Below, one piece after another: positions 41,101-50,238 of a stretch of 64,000 bases of DNA. Position 1 is the first letter of the stretch; every line of letters begins with the position of its first letter. The notes beneath the pieces are model-generated. The model saw only the letters and a list, made by a program, of their open reading frames with translations. It had not been told where the DNA came from and did no database searches. Where the stretch lies: contig NZ_JANCPR020000004.1 in the NCBI RefSeq assembly GCF_028657195.3, positions 124,001 to 188,000 of the forward strand, given 5' to 3'. Position numbers and translations under genes: made by a program. This DNA comes from Streptomyces iconiensis. GTDB taxonomy: Bacteria; Actinomycetota; Actinomycetes; Streptomycetales; Streptomycetaceae.

Positions 41101-41667
41101 CTACGACTCCAGCTCGGCCTTCAGCCTGCCGAGCGCCTCTCGCCAGAACGCCTTGTGGTGCTCGACGGCCTCCGTGTCAGGCAGCTTGCCGTGCGAGAGG
41201 GAGATCTGGGTCCTGGTCTCGGACTTGGGGGTGAGGAAGACCGAGATCCTGCCGCCCGCGCCGTCCTCGCCCCAGTCGGCCGACAGGGTCCTGCCGGGGC
41301 GTCCGCTCCGTACGGTGAACCCGGCGCCGGGCAGCCAGCGTTCCCGTATGTCCGACGAGGTGAAGGCTTCGCTCACGCGCTCGGCCGACGCGCCGACGGT
41401 CTTGCTCGCCGTGGACTTGAAGTCGCCGTCGGACTGCTGTCCTGGCGCGCGCATACCGCGCTCGCGCTGGTAGCCGACGGCGATGGACTGCGCGTGCCAG
41501 CCGTTGACGCCGTGTTCCTCGCGCAGGTGGGTGGCGATCTGCGTATGGCTCCGCCGCCCGGCACCCCAGGCGTCGAGCAGCGCGAACCAGCCGTCCCAGT
41601 CACGCGAGGTCGCAGCGCGCAGCGCCTCGTCCGACACTTTCCTGATGTCTTCGGACCCCGTGTTCAT
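41101..41667 (-). CDS. DUF4287 + SRPBCC (AHSA1-like) domain protein
   Basis: A 188-residue protein. Residues 20-70 resemble DUF4287 (WDGWFALLDAWGAGRRSHTQIATHL, then EEHGVNGWHAQSIAVGYQRERG). Residues 85-188 are an AHSA1-like SRPBCC ligand-binding fold (VGASAERVSEAFTSSDIRERWLPG, then HHKAFWREALGRLKAEL). Such proteins bind hydrophobic ligands; no enzyme motif is seen. ATG at 41667. It ends just before the 7-bp repeat. Confidence 0.82.
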   Translation of the reverse strand: MNTGSEDIRKVSDEALRAATSRDWDGWFALLDAWGAGRRSHTQIATHLREEHGVNGWHAQSIAVGYQRERGMRAPGQQSDGDFKSTASKTVGASAERVSEAFTSSDIRERWLPGAGFTVRSGRPGRTLSADWGEDGAGGRISVFLTPKSETRTQISLSHGKLPDTEAVEHHKAFWREALGRLKAELES

Positions 41668-41764
41668 GGCTCCGACCGTATACGGGACCCGCGGCGCGCT
41701 GACGGGCTGAGGGCGCCCCGCCGAGGGGGAGGGCGGCGCTCACGGCCGGCCTCCCCCTGGGGGA

Positions 41765-43003
41765 TCAGCCCTTTTCGGGGAGTACGGCGTGCCGGGACGC
41801 CCAGGCGGTGAGGGAGGCGAAGGCGGCGAGTACGGCGACCGTCAGCATCGCGGTCGTCAGCGAGAACCAGTCGGCGAGGAAGCCGATGGCGACCGGGCCG
41901 AGCAGGATGCCGCCGTAGCCGAACGTGGAGGCCGCGGCGACACCGCCGGGACCGGCGAGGTCTCCCGCTCTGCCGATGGCGATGGGGAAGACGTTCGCCA
42001 GGCCGAGCCCCGTGAGCACGAAGCCGGCCAGCGCCAGCCATACCGAGGGCGCGAGGGAGCCCAGCAGCATCCCGGCGCAGCCGAGCGCGCCGCCGGCGAT
42101 GAGGACCCGGCCTGGTCCGAGCCGTTCGACCAGTGTCGTGCCGGACAACCGGCCGATGGTCATCGCGCCGGCGAACACCGAGTATCCGGCGGCGGCCACA
42201 CCCGCGCTCGCGCCGAGGTCGTCGGTCAGGTGCAGCGCGCTCCAGTCGGCCAGCGCGCCTTCCCCGTACGCGGTGCACAGGGCGATCAGGCCGAGCACGG
42301 CGACCAGTTGGCGTGCCCTGCCCGTGGGTACGGCCTCGCCCTCCCGGTGCCCTGTGCGCGGGGCAGGGCGCAGGTCGTAGCGGAGCAGCGGCCTGGCTGC
42401 GAGCGCGGCGACCGCCAGCCCCGCGAGCGTGAGCAGCAGCAGGTGGCGGGTGGGGGAGAGGTGCCCGGCGAGGAGGCCGCCCAGCCCGGCGCCGAGCATG
42501 CCGCCGAGGCTGAACGCGGCGTGGAAGCCGGGCATCACGGGGCGGCGCAGCGCGGCGATGAGGTCGACGGCCGCGCTGTTGAGTGCGACGCTCATCCCTC
42601 CGTACGCGGCGCCGAAGACCAGCAGGACGAGTCCCAGCGCGAGCGCGGAGTGGGTGAGCGGCGGCAGTGCGACGCTCAGCGGCAGCAGGAATCCCGAGGC
42701 GAGGACGACAGGTTGGTTGCCGAAGCGGGCGCACAGGCGCCCGGTCAGCATCATCGTGGCGACGGCTCCGGCCGAGACCCCGAGGAGTGCGAGGCCGAGC
42801 GCGCTGGCCGAGGCTCCGGTCTGTTCCTTGACGGCGGGGATACGGACGACCCATCCGGCGAAGATGAAGCCGTCGAGCGCGAAGAACGTGGTGAGTGCGG
42901 CGCGGAAACGGCGCAGGTCCGGGGGAGGGGGAGCGGCTGGTGTCCGGCTGCCGCGCCCCTTCGCGCCGGCGAGCGCCGACCGTATTTTGTTTAGTGTCGG
43001 CAC
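41765..43003 (-). CDS. MFS transporter (fucose-permease-like)
   Basis: A 412-residue MFS protein with about 12 membrane segments; GRLCARFGNQPVV between helices 2 and 3 and GGMSVALNSAAVDL in helix 4 resemble the FucP/YbjJ-like branch. Residues before about 25 are basic. GTG at 43003 is chosen because on the minus strand TATTCT (43015-43010) lies six bases before it, a leaderless arrangement, while longer in-frame extension has no start signal. It is divergent from a ROK regulator, which probably controls it in response to a sugar. Confidence 0.85.
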   Translation of the reverse strand: MPTLNKIRSALAGAKGRGSRTPAAPPPPDLRRFRAALTTFFALDGFIFAGWVVRIPAVKEQTGASASALGLALLGVSAGAVATMMLTGRLCARFGNQPVVLASGFLLPLSVALPPLTHSALALGLVLLVFGAAYGGMSVALNSAAVDLIAALRRPVMPGFHAAFSLGGMLGAGLGGLLAGHLSPTRHLLLLTLAGLAVAALAARPLLRYDLRPAPRTGHREGEAVPTGRARQLVAVLGLIALCTAYGEGALADWSALHLTDDLGASAGVAAAGYSVFAGAMTIGRLSGTTLVERLGPGRVLIAGGALGCAGMLLGSLAPSVWLALAGFVLTGLGLANVFPIAIGRAGDLAGPGGVAAASTFGYGGILLGPVAIGFLADWFSLTTAMLTVAVLAAFASLTAWASRHAVLPEKG

Positions 43004-43016
43004 AAAGAGAGAATAG
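42994..43016. promoter_or_regulatory. MFS/ROK divergent control site
   Basis: Between the two start codons (18 bp apart) lie the minus-strand -10 TATTCT and a partial palindrome GTGTCGGCAC (42994-43003; GTG-N-CG-N-CAC) flanked by TTTA and AAAG, which covers the MFS start codon. ROK regulators bind A/T-flanked palindromes in such positions. Confidence 0.45.
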
Positions 43017-43020
43017 GGCC

Positions 43021-44253
43021 GTGACCCAGACACGTACAACAAGGCTGGAGAGAGGGCGTTCGGCGCTCGGTCCCGCACTGGAGCTCGTGCACACGGGGCA
43101 GGCGCCCACCCGCGCCGTGCTCACCGCCGAGCTGGGCGTGACCCGTGCGACCGCGGGAGCGGTGGCCGCCGAACTGGAGACCCTCGGACTCATCACCGTC
43201 GACGCCCACCCCACGGCGCCCGTCGGTACCCAGGGACGTCCCTCGCACCGGCTCGCCGTCAACCCCTCGGGACCCGTGGTGCTGGCAGCGCAGGTGCACG
43301 CGGACGGTTACCGCGCCGCGCTCGTCGGGCTCGGCGGGCGCATCGTCGCCACGGCACCAGGATGCGGCACCGTGGACGCCGACCCGGCGCAGGTGATCAG
43401 CGAAGTGGTGGGCGCCGGCGCCGAGTTGCTGCGGGGAACGGGGCGCCGCTGCGTCGGCGCCGGGCTCGCCGTGCCCTCGGCCGTGGCCGAGCCGGAGGGA
43501 ACGGCGCTCAACCCGCTGCACCTCGCGTGGGAGGCGGGCGCACCCGTGCTCGACACCTTCCGCGACTGCCTCGCGGGCGCCGGTGTACCCGGCCCCTCGG
43601 GTGCCCCGCCCGTCACCGGGTTCGCGGCCAACGACCTCAACGCCGCGGCCCTCGCCGAGCACCGCCACGGTGCCGGACGCGGGGCACGCCACCTCCTCGT
43701 CGTCGGTACGGGGCACCACGGTGTGGGCGGCGCGCTGGTGCTCGACGGGCGCCTGCACACCGGGAGTTCGGGGCTCGCCATGGAGGTGGGCCACCTGACG
43801 ATCGAACCGGGGGGCCGCCCGTGCCACTGCGGCAGCCGCGGCTGCCTCGACGTCGAGACCGACCCCTCGGCGCTGCTCGCGGCGGCGGGGCGCGAACCCG
43901 GCCCCGAAGCCTCGCTCCTGCGGCAGGCCGAGGACCTCATCCGCGACGAGTACGGCACGGACCCCGCCGTGCGCGAGGCCACCGGGCTCCTCATCGACCG
44001 ACTCGGCCTCGGCCTCGCCGGGCTCGTCAACATCCTCAACCCCGACCGCGTCGTCCTGGCCGGGCTCCACCGCGCCCTGGTGGAGGCCGACGGCGAACGG
44101 CTGCGCGGCGTCGTGGCCGACCGCAGCCTGTGGGGGCGCAGCGGCAGCGTGCCCGTACTCCCCAGCACCCTCTCCCACAGCTCGCTGGTCGGCGCCGCCG
44201 AACTCGCCTGGCAGCCGGTGCTCGACGACCCTCTCGGGACACTCGGCGGCTGA
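43021..44253 (+). CDS. ROK-family transcriptional regulator
   Basis: A 410-residue ROK repressor/kinase-fold protein. The N-terminal winged helix (residues 8-62) includes LTAELGVTRATAGAVAAEL. The ROK domain has the zinc signature PCHCGSRGCLDVE (about 268-280), preceded by VGHLTIEPGG. GTG at 43021 has only a weak AGGG upstream. The ATP-loop D-x-G-G-T of sugar kinases is not evident in VLAAQVHADGYR, so this is a regulator rather than a kinase. It probably represses the divergent MFS gene. Confidence 0.9.
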   Translation: MTQTRTTRLERGRSALGPALELVHTGQAPTRAVLTAELGVTRATAGAVAAELETLGLITVDAHPTAPVGTQGRPSHRLAVNPSGPVVLAAQVHADGYRAALVGLGGRIVATAPGCGTVDADPAQVISEVVGAGAELLRGTGRRCVGAGLAVPSAVAEPEGTALNPLHLAWEAGAPVLDTFRDCLAGAGVPGPSGAPPVTGFAANDLNAAALAEHRHGAGRGARHLLVVGTGHHGVGGALVLDGRLHTGSSGLAMEVGHLTIEPGGRPCHCGSRGCLDVETDPSALLAAAGREPGPEASLLRQAEDLIRDEYGTDPAVREATGLLIDRLGLGLAGLVNILNPDRVVLAGLHRALVEADGERLRGVVADRSLWGRSGSVPVLPSTLSHSSLVGAAELAWQPVLDDPLGTLGG

Positions 44254-44297
44254 CGGGTGAGTGGCCCGCCGCGGCGGGCCACTGGGATGATGGAGGC

Positions 44298-44900
44298 ATG
44301 CATATCAGAGTGGGTGGCCGCGACGAACTCGCGGTTCTCCAGGAAATCGAGCGGGCGGCGGGACGCTGGTTCCGGGACGTGGGGATGGAGGAGATAGCGG
44401 AGGACGACCCGCCGTCTCTGGAGACACTGCGCGGTTACGAGCGGACCGGCGGTCTGTGGGTCGTCACTCCGGGCACGGAGGACGGCGGGGACACCCGGGA
44501 CACTCGGGACGCCGGAGGTGCGGGGGAAGCCGAGGGTGCCGGGGCTGCGGGGGAAGCCCGAGTGGGGGCGGCGGGGGAGCCCGTCGCGTACGCCCTCGTG
44601 GAAGCGGTCGACGACTGTCTGCACATCGAGCAGATCTCGGTGCACCCCGACAGCGCCCGGCGCGGCATCGGCCGGGCCCTCATCGAGCACCTCGCCGCAC
44701 GGGCGCGCACCGTGGGGGCGCCGGGGCTGACCCTCACCACGTTCGCCGAGGTGCCGTGGAACGCGCCGTACTACGAGCGCCTCGGCTTCCGCGGCCTCGC
44801 CGACCACGAACTCACCCCGGGGCTGCGGGAGATCAGGCGAGCGGAGAAGGAGCACGGCCTCGACCGGTGGCCCCGCGTGTGCATGCGCCGCGACGTGTGA
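44298..44900 (+). CDS. GNAT-family N-acetyltransferase with Gly/Ala-rich insert
   Basis: A 200-residue GNAT protein. The acetyl-CoA-binding motif is ISVHPDSARRGIGRALIEH (Q/R-x-x-G-x-G/A) near residues 115-133, and PWNAPYYERLGFR near 155 is typical. The N-terminal half is interrupted at about residues 58-94 by a low-complexity Gly/Glu/Ala/Asp stretch between strands 2 and 3-4. ATG at 44298 follows GGAGG. Substrate unknown. Its stop lies at the start of a response-regulator remnant. Confidence 0.87.
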   Translation: MHIRVGGRDELAVLQEIERAAGRWFRDVGMEEIAEDDPPSLETLRGYERTGGLWVVTPGTEDGGDTRDTRDAGGAGEAEGAGAAGEARVGAAGEPVAYALVEAVDDCLHIEQISVHPDSARRGIGRALIEHLAARARTVGAPGLTLTTFAEVPWNAPYYERLGFRGLADHELTPGLREIRRAEKEHGLDRWPRVCMRRDV

Positions 44901-45040
44901 GCGCGCGGGCCGGGGCCCGCGGTTTCCTCGTCAAGGACATCGAACCCGCCGACCTCCCGCACGCCGTCCGTACCGCCGCACGCGGTGACGCGCTGCTGTC
45001 GCCCTCCCTCACGCGCGAGCTGGTCGGCGAGGCGTCTCCC
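44897..45040 (+). pseudogene. Fragment of a NarL-type response regulator
   Basis: Frame 44897-45040 encodes GARGFLVKDIEPADLPHAV followed by TAARGDALLSPSLTRELV. This is the strand-5 Lys motif, helix 5 and linker of a NarL-type receiver domain, closely parallel to [19 protein letters not shown] in the intact regulator at 38641. The rest of the receiver and the entire LuxR domain are missing; after about 45040 the frame becomes Pro/Ser-rich with no similarity. The fragment lies just upstream of an ABC operon of the type normally regulated by a two-component system. Confidence 0.75.
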
Positions 45041-45360
45041 GCACCCTCGATGCCACGGGCGCCGCCGTCGTCGCCTGTGAGCCGGCCTCGTGGTGGCCCG
45101 CAACTGAGCACGCGGGCGGTACGGACGAAGCCCCCGCGCGGACACGCGCAAGGACCTCAGCAGGACCGCGCGGAACCCCCCTCGACACCTCACCGGCACC
45201 TCACCGGCACCCCGGCCGGGACCCCGCGGAGCAGCGCCAGGACGCCCGCGTACTCCCTCCGGGGTAGCCGTAGTGCCGCTGGCCGTACGACGACCGGGGC
45301 ACCCCCTGGCGGCCACTCTCGGTAGTGACACAGCGCACCGCTACCGAGGAGATGAGAACC
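45041..45360. other. Decayed sequence before the SHOCT/ABC operon
   Basis: This 320-base stretch follows the response-regulator fragment. Open frames here lack protein character. A repeated CACCTCACCGGCAC-like segment occurs near 45187-45212. It ends with the GAGGAG ribosome site of the SHOCT gene. A promoter for the ABC operon should be here but no clear pair was seen. Confidence 0.4.
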
Positions 45361-45723
45361 GTGGAAACACTGGCGCAATGGCACAACGGCGGGGGCCCCG
45401 GACCCTGGGTCCTGTTCTTTCCGCTCATCTGGGCCGCCGTCATCGGCGGCGGGATCTATGTGCTGCGCCGCACCGTGTGGCGAGGCCGGGGCGCAGGCCC
45501 CGGAGGGCGCGGGCCGCGCGGGCCCTGGGGGCCGCCGCAGGCGGGTAGCCGGCCGGGGCAGGGCCCGCCGCAGGGCGCGGAGACGCCGCTCGGTCTCCTG
45601 GACCGCCGCTTCGCGAAGGGCGAGATCGACGAGGACGAGTACTGGCGGCGCTACTCCGTGCTGAACGAGAGCGTGCGGGAACGTTATGACGGCACCGGCG
45701 ACTCAGCGGACGGCGCCCGATGA
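45361..45723 (+). CDS. SHOCT-domain small membrane protein
   Basis: A 120-residue protein: one membrane segment at residues 15-35 (WVLFFPLIWAAVIGGGIYVL), a Gly/Pro/Arg-rich linker, and a C-terminal SHOCT motif (LLDRRFAKGEIDEDEYWRRYSVL) at about 77-99. GTG at 45361 is nine bases after GAGGAG; the ATG at 45352 is too close to it. The stop overlaps the ABC ATPase start by four bases. In Streptomyces such proteins commonly precede FtsX-type ABC transporters; role unknown. Confidence 0.85.
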   Translation: METLAQWHNGGGPGPWVLFFPLIWAAVIGGGIYVLRRTVWRGRGAGPGGRGPRGPWGPPQAGSRPGQGPPQGAETPLGLLDRRFAKGEIDEDEYWRRYSVLNESVRERYDGTGDSADGAR

Positions 45724-46466
45724 GCGGCACGTCCGCAGCCCGTGTCACCGCTGCCGTGAAGGTCTACGGCAGCGGTGACACGGAGGTACGCGCACTGGAC
45801 GGTGTCACCCTCGGCTTCACGGCGGGGCGGTTCACCGCGATCATGGGCCCCTCCGGGTCCGGCAAGTCGACCCTGATGCACTGTGCGGCGGGGCTCGACA
45901 CCCTCACCTCTGGCGAGGCCCACATCGGCGGAACCGAACTGGGCTCGCTGGGCGACAAGAAGCTCACGCTGCTGCGCCGCGAGCGGGTCGGGTTCGTCTT
46001 CCAGGCGTTCAACCTGCTGCCGACCCTCACCGTCGCGGAGAACATCACCCTCCCGCAGGACCTCGCCGGGGGCAGCCCCGACCGGGAGTGGACCGACGCG
46101 CTCATCGACGTCGTCGGGCTCCGCGACCGGCTGCACCACAGGCCGGCCGAACTCTCCGGCGGCCAGCAGCAACGCGTCGCCGTGGCCCGCGCTTTCGCCG
46201 GCCGGCCCGAGGTCGTCTTCGCTGACGAGCCCACAGGCAACCTCGACTCGCGTTCGGGAGAAGAGGTGCTCGGGCTGCTCGGCCGCGCGGTACGGCAGAT
46301 GGGCCGTACGGTCGTGATGGTCACCCACGACCCGGTCGCGGCAGCACACGCCGACGAGGTGGTCTTCCTCGCCGACGGACGCCTCGCCGGGCGCATGGAG
46401 GAGCCCACAGCGGAGCGCGTACTGGACCGGCTCAAGTCCTACGACCGTGCGGGGGCCGTCACATGA
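45720..46466 (+). CDS. ABC transporter ATP-binding protein (MacB/LolD-like)
   Basis: A 248-residue ABC ATPase: Walker A GPSGSGKSTLMH (about residue 43), Q-loop FVFQAFNLLP, signature LSGGQQQRVAVARA (about 143), Walker B VVFADEPTGNLDS (about 163) and H-loop VMVTHDP. The sequence is of the MacB/LolD subfamily that powers FtsX-type permeases, involved in export of lipids, peptides or antibiotics rather than import. It overlaps neighbours on both sides. Confidence 0.95.
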   Translation: MSGTSAARVTAAVKVYGSGDTEVRALDGVTLGFTAGRFTAIMGPSGSGKSTLMHCAAGLDTLTSGEAHIGGTELGSLGDKKLTLLRRERVGFVFQAFNLLPTLTVAENITLPQDLAGGSPDREWTDALIDVVGLRDRLHHRPAELSGGQQQRVAVARAFAGRPEVVFADEPTGNLDSRSGEEVLGLLGRAVRQMGRTVVMVTHDPVAAAHADEVVFLADGRLAGRMEEPTAERVLDRLKSYDRAGAVT

Positions 46467-49042
46467 GTGCCGACGGCAGCGCCCGCACGGCGCTGCGGAT
46501 CAGCTTCGCCTCGCTGCGCACCCACAAGCGCCGCTTCGCCGGGACGTTCTCCGCCGTACTGCTCGGCGTCTCCTTCCTCGCGGGCACGCTCGTCATGGGC
46601 GACACGCTCCGCGCGAGCTTCGACTCGATGTTCGGCAACGCGACCAGCGGCACCGACGCCGTCGTGCGCAGCGAGAGCGCCATCACCACCTCCGACGACG
46701 CCATGGGCACCCGCAGCCCGCTGCGGGTGGACAAGAGCCTCAAGGCCGTACGGGCAACCGAGGGCGTCGCAGCCACCGAGCCCAGCGTCGAGGGCTCGGG
46801 CCAGCTCGTCGGCTCGGACGGTGAGCCCGTGGGAGGCGAGGGCCCGCCCACCACGGCGGGCAACTGGATCGCCGACTCCCGCCTCAACCCGTACGAGTTG
46901 GCCGAGGGCCACGCGCCCCGCGCGCACGGTGAAGTCGTCATCAACAGGGGCGCGGCCGAGACCGGGAAGCTCAAGGTCGGCGACACCATCACCCTGCGTA
47001 CGCCGGACCCGCTCAAGGTGCGGATCGTCGGACTCGCCACCTTCGGCGGCGAGGACGGCATGGCGGAGACCACGTTCACCGGCATGACCCGCGCCGACGC
47101 GGAGAAGTACCTCATGCCCGAGACCGGCATGGCCGCCTCCCTGCGTGTACGCGCCGACGACGGCGTCAGCCAGCAACAGCTCGCCGACCGGCTGGAGCCC
47201 GCGCTGCCCGGCGGCGTCGAGGCCATCACGGGTGACCAGGCGGCGGACGAGAACCTGGAGAACCTCTCGGGACAGTTCCTGACCCTCTTCACCAGCCTGC
47301 TGCTGGTGTTCTCCGGGGTCGCGCTGCTCGTCGCGATCTTCTCGATCCACAACACCTTCGCGATCGTCGTGGCCCAGCGCACCCGTGAGAACGCCCTCCT
47401 GCGCGCACTGGGCGCCTCACGGCGGCAGGTGCTCGGGACGACGCTCACCGAGGCGACCGTCGTCGGCGCCGTCGCCTCGGCCGTGGGACTCGGCGTGGGA
47501 ATCGGTATCGCGGCGGGGCTCCAGGCGCTCTTCCCGGCGATCGGGTTCCCGTTCCCCGAGGGCTCGTTGGTGATCAGCTCCCTGTCCATGCTGCTGCCGC
47601 TCGCCGTCGGCGTCGTGGTGTGCCTCGCCTCCGCGCTGCTGCCCGCCGTACGCGCGGGACGAACGGCACCGCTGGCGGCGCTGCGTGAGACGGCGGCCGA
47701 GACCACCCGCGTCTCGCGGGCCCGCGCCCTCACCGGCGTACTGCTGGGTGCGGGGGGCATCGCGCTCGCCGCCGTGGGCGCCGCATCCGGCACCAGGTCG
47801 GTGCCGCTGACCGCCACGGGAGCCGTCGCCGTACTCGCGGCGTTCATCGTGCTGGGGCCTGTAGCCTCCTCGTTCGCCGTACGGGTGCTGGGTGCGCCCG
47901 TGGCAACGGCACGGGGGCTCACCGGCGTACTCGCCCGGCGCAACGCGCTGCGCAGCCCCAAGCGCACGGCCGCCACCGCGACAGCTCTGATGATCGGCGT
48001 CGCCGTGGTCTCGCTCTTCACGGTCTTCGCCTCCTCGCTGAAGGCCACCATGGACGAGACCGTGGCCCGTAACTTCGCGGGCGACGTCGCCGTCAGCACA
48101 CCGGGCTTCGGCGGGGGCGGCAGCGGCCTGAGTCCGCGTCTCGGCCCCGCCGTGCAGAAGCTGCCCGAGGTCGAGACGTCGCTCGGGCTCGGCCAGGGCG
48201 TGGCCCGGATCGACGGCACGGGCCAGGAGCTGACCGTCACCGATCCCGCGAAGCTCCCCCGCGTGATGAACCTGGGCAAGGTCGACGGCTCCCTCGCACG
48301 CCTCGGCGGCGACGGCATCGCCGTCTCCGGGACCAGGGCGCAGGAGCACGGCTGGAAGCCGGGCTCGACGGCCAGGCTCGCCTTCACCGACGGCAAGGAG
48401 AAGACGTTCACCGTCCGCGCCGTCTTCGAGACGGGCGAGCTGACAGGCGACTACGTCGTCACCCACGAGGCATGGGACCCGCACCGCTCCCAGAACGCCG
48501 ACCGCCTGCTGTCCGTCGCCTTCAAGGAGGGCGTCTCCCAGGAGAAGGGGGAGGCGGCCGTCGCCGCGGTCGCCGAGCGCTACGGCAAGCCCGATGTGCA
48601 GACCCGCGAGGAGTACGCGCAGTCAGCCGCAGGTGGCATCGACATGATGCTCACGCTCGTCTACGCGCTGCTGGCCCTCGCCGTGCTCATCGCGCTGCTC
48701 GGCATCGCCAACACGCTCACCCTCGCCCTCCACGAGCGCACCCGCGAACTCGGCCTGCTGCGCTCCGTCGGGCAGACCAGGGCGCAGCTGCGGGCGATGG
48801 TCCGCTGGGAGTCCGTGCTCATCGCCGCCTTCGGTACGGCGGGCGGTCTTGGCCTGGGCGGCTTCCTCGGCTGGGCGCTGGTCAGGGCGACCGACAGCAG
48901 GGGGATGAGCGTCCTCAACCTGCCGCCGCTCCAGCTCACCGTCGTCGCCCTCGTGGGCGTCGCCGCCGGGCTCGCGGCAGGCTGGCGACCCGCACGCAGG
49001 GCAGCGAGGCTGGACCTGCTGCGGGCGATCGCCACCGAATGA
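46463..49042 (+). CDS. FtsX-like ABC transporter permease
   Basis: An 859-residue permease with duplicated FtsX-type architecture: a first membrane segment at about 25-45, a large extracytoplasmic domain (50-265), a three-helix FtsX domain (about 270-410, including VAQRTRENALLRALGASRRQV), a second copy with helices at about 430-475 and 505-530, a second extracytoplasmic domain (540-720) and a final FtsX domain (730-859; ALHERTRELGLLRSVGQTRAQL). ATGA overlap with the ATPase gene. Substrate unknown; antimicrobial peptide or lipid export is usual for the family. Confidence 0.93.
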   Translation: MSADGSARTALRISFASLRTHKRRFAGTFSAVLLGVSFLAGTLVMGDTLRASFDSMFGNATSGTDAVVRSESAITTSDDAMGTRSPLRVDKSLKAVRATEGVAATEPSVEGSGQLVGSDGEPVGGEGPPTTAGNWIADSRLNPYELAEGHAPRAHGEVVINRGAAETGKLKVGDTITLRTPDPLKVRIVGLATFGGEDGMAETTFTGMTRADAEKYLMPETGMAASLRVRADDGVSQQQLADRLEPALPGGVEAITGDQAADENLENLSGQFLTLFTSLLLVFSGVALLVAIFSIHNTFAIVVAQRTRENALLRALGASRRQVLGTTLTEATVVGAVASAVGLGVGIGIAAGLQALFPAIGFPFPEGSLVISSLSMLLPLAVGVVVCLASALLPAVRAGRTAPLAALRETAAETTRVSRARALTGVLLGAGGIALAAVGAASGTRSVPLTATGAVAVLAAFIVLGPVASSFAVRVLGAPVATARGLTGVLARRNALRSPKRTAATATALMIGVAVVSLFTVFASSLKATMDETVARNFAGDVAVSTPGFGGGGSGLSPRLGPAVQKLPEVETSLGLGQGVARIDGTGQELTVTDPAKLPRVMNLGKVDGSLARLGGDGIAVSGTRAQEHGWKPGSTARLAFTDGKEKTFTVRAVFETGELTGDYVVTHEAWDPHRSQNADRLLSVAFKEGVSQEKGEAAVAAVAERYGKPDVQTREEYAQSAAGGIDMMLTLVYALLALAVLIALLGIANTLTLALHERTRELGLLRSVGQTRAQLRAMVRWESVLIAAFGTAGGLGLGGFLGWALVRATDSRGMSVLNLPPLQLTVVALVGVAAGLAAGWRPARRAARLDLLRAIATE

Positions 49043-49044
49043 CA

Positions 49045-49083
49045 CCACGGCGCGCGCCGGCCTGCCGGCAGCGCGCGCCGTGG
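49045..49083. terminator. Bidirectional terminator after the ABC operon
   Basis: CCACGGCGCGCGC (49045-49057) is perfectly complementary to GCGCGCGCCGTGG (49071-49083), with a further inner stem. It begins three bases after the permease stop and serves the convergent ATPase gene too. Confidence 0.85.
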
Positions 49084-49106
49084 CCTCGCCCAGCCGTTGC
49101 CCGTGG

Positions 49107-49670
49107 TCAGACGGCCGACGAAGCATGAGGCTGCCGCTCCTGGGGAGCGGCAGCCGTCGTCTCTCCGGCCGTGCACGGCGCGCTCACCTCGGGTGCGGGC
49201 GCCGTGCGGTGGCGTGGAGCCGAGAAGACGGCGGGCAGCGAGAACCAGACGGTCTTGCCCGAACCGTCGTGCTGCGCCCGCATCCCCCAGCTGTCGCTGA
49301 CGGCCGCGACCAGCGCGAGGCCGCGTCCGCTCGTCGCCATCCTGTCCTCGGGCCGCGAACGCACGCTGGGCAGCCGGGGATCGTGATCGTGCACCGAGAC
49401 CGTCAATCTGTCCCAGACGAAGGCGAGCTCGACCGTGCAGTGCTTGTCACCGCAGCCCTCGGGGCTGTTGGCGTGCCGGTGCACATTGGCCAGCAGTTCC
49501 GTGACACCGAGCGCCGCGGCGTCGATGAGGGGGTCGAGGCGCCAGTACCGCAGCTGCGCCGAGATGATTCTGCGAACCTGTCCGATCCGCGAGGGCAGCG
49601 CCTGGAACTCCACGGCGCAGTGCCTTCCCGGCATGGTGTTGATGCTCGTGCTGCTCGGTGGACTGATCAC
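49107..49670 (-). CDS. RsbW-like ATP-binding protein (HATPase_c_2)
   Basis: A 187-residue single-domain GHKL ATPase of the anti-sigma-factor kinase type abundant in Streptomyces. N-box: LGVTELLANVHRHA (about 55-68); G1-like box: VHDHDPRLPSV; G2: SGRGLALVAAVSDSWGM (about 112-128). The C-terminal 45 residues are disordered. It may phosphorylate an anti-sigma antagonist or have a regulatory role; no partner is adjacent. GTG at 49670 follows AGGGAG; an ATG 12 codons later is an alternative. Confidence 0.85.
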   Translation of the reverse strand: MISPPSSTSINTMPGRHCAVEFQALPSRIGQVRRIISAQLRYWRLDPLIDAAALGVTELLANVHRHANSPEGCGDKHCTVELAFVWDRLTVSVHDHDPRLPSVRSRPEDRMATSGRGLALVAAVSDSWGMRAQHDGSGKTVWFSLPAVFSAPRHRTAPAPEVSAPCTAGETTAAAPQERQPHASSAV

Positions 49671-49790
49671 GGCTGTGACTCCCTGACGAGGGCCTGCCCG
49701 GAGGGCGGGGAGCGGATCACATGTGACGTACGCGACAGTTCCAGCATGAGAGCGGTCGAGCGGCGCGGCAAACGCGGGACGGGCCCGGAT

Positions 49791-50102
49791 TCACCGCCCG
49801 AGTACGCCCCGTTCGGCGGCTGCCTTGGCACGGGCCGTGCGGATCGCGGACAGGAGCCCCTCACGGTGTCCGAGCGCGAACCGCAGCAGATAGCGGTTGT
49901 CCCCGAGCCTGGCCAGTGCCTGGCCCCCCGGGCCGTATCCACTGACGCGGACCCGGTCCACCGGCGCGCTGTCGATCTCACTGCCGTAACTGGTCATCAG
50001 GACCAGCTGGCCGTCCCGTACCAGCACATGACCGGCCCGGGTGAGTGAGCGAAGCATCCGGCGTATCCGGACCCCCTTCGCGTCGAACTCCGGCTCCGTC
50101 AC
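49791..50102 (-). CDS. Conserved hypothetical protein
   Basis: A 103-residue cytoplasmic protein beginning [19 protein letters not shown], with a beta-rich middle ([26 protein letters not shown]) and helical end ([20 protein letters not shown]). It resembles small proteins encoded beside RsbW-like ATPases in many Streptomyces, but I do not know its function. GTG at 50102 (or 50105) follows GGGAGG. Divergent from the cysteine-synthase-like gene. Confidence 0.65.
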   Translation of the reverse strand: MTEPEFDAKGVRIRRMLRSLTRAGHVLVRDGQLVLMTSYGSEIDSAPVDRVRVSGYGPGGQALARLGDNRYLLRFALGHREGLLSAIRTARAKAAAERGVLGR

Positions 50103-50238
50103 CACAACCGCCTCCCACCGGATCGTCCCAGCAGGGGTACCCCCGAGCCGTCCCCATACACCCCGGAAGGGCCGTACCCCTGGCCTGAGCATGCCCGTGT
50201 CCGCGCCCGTCTACCAGTGCGCCTCTATGATCGGCTTC

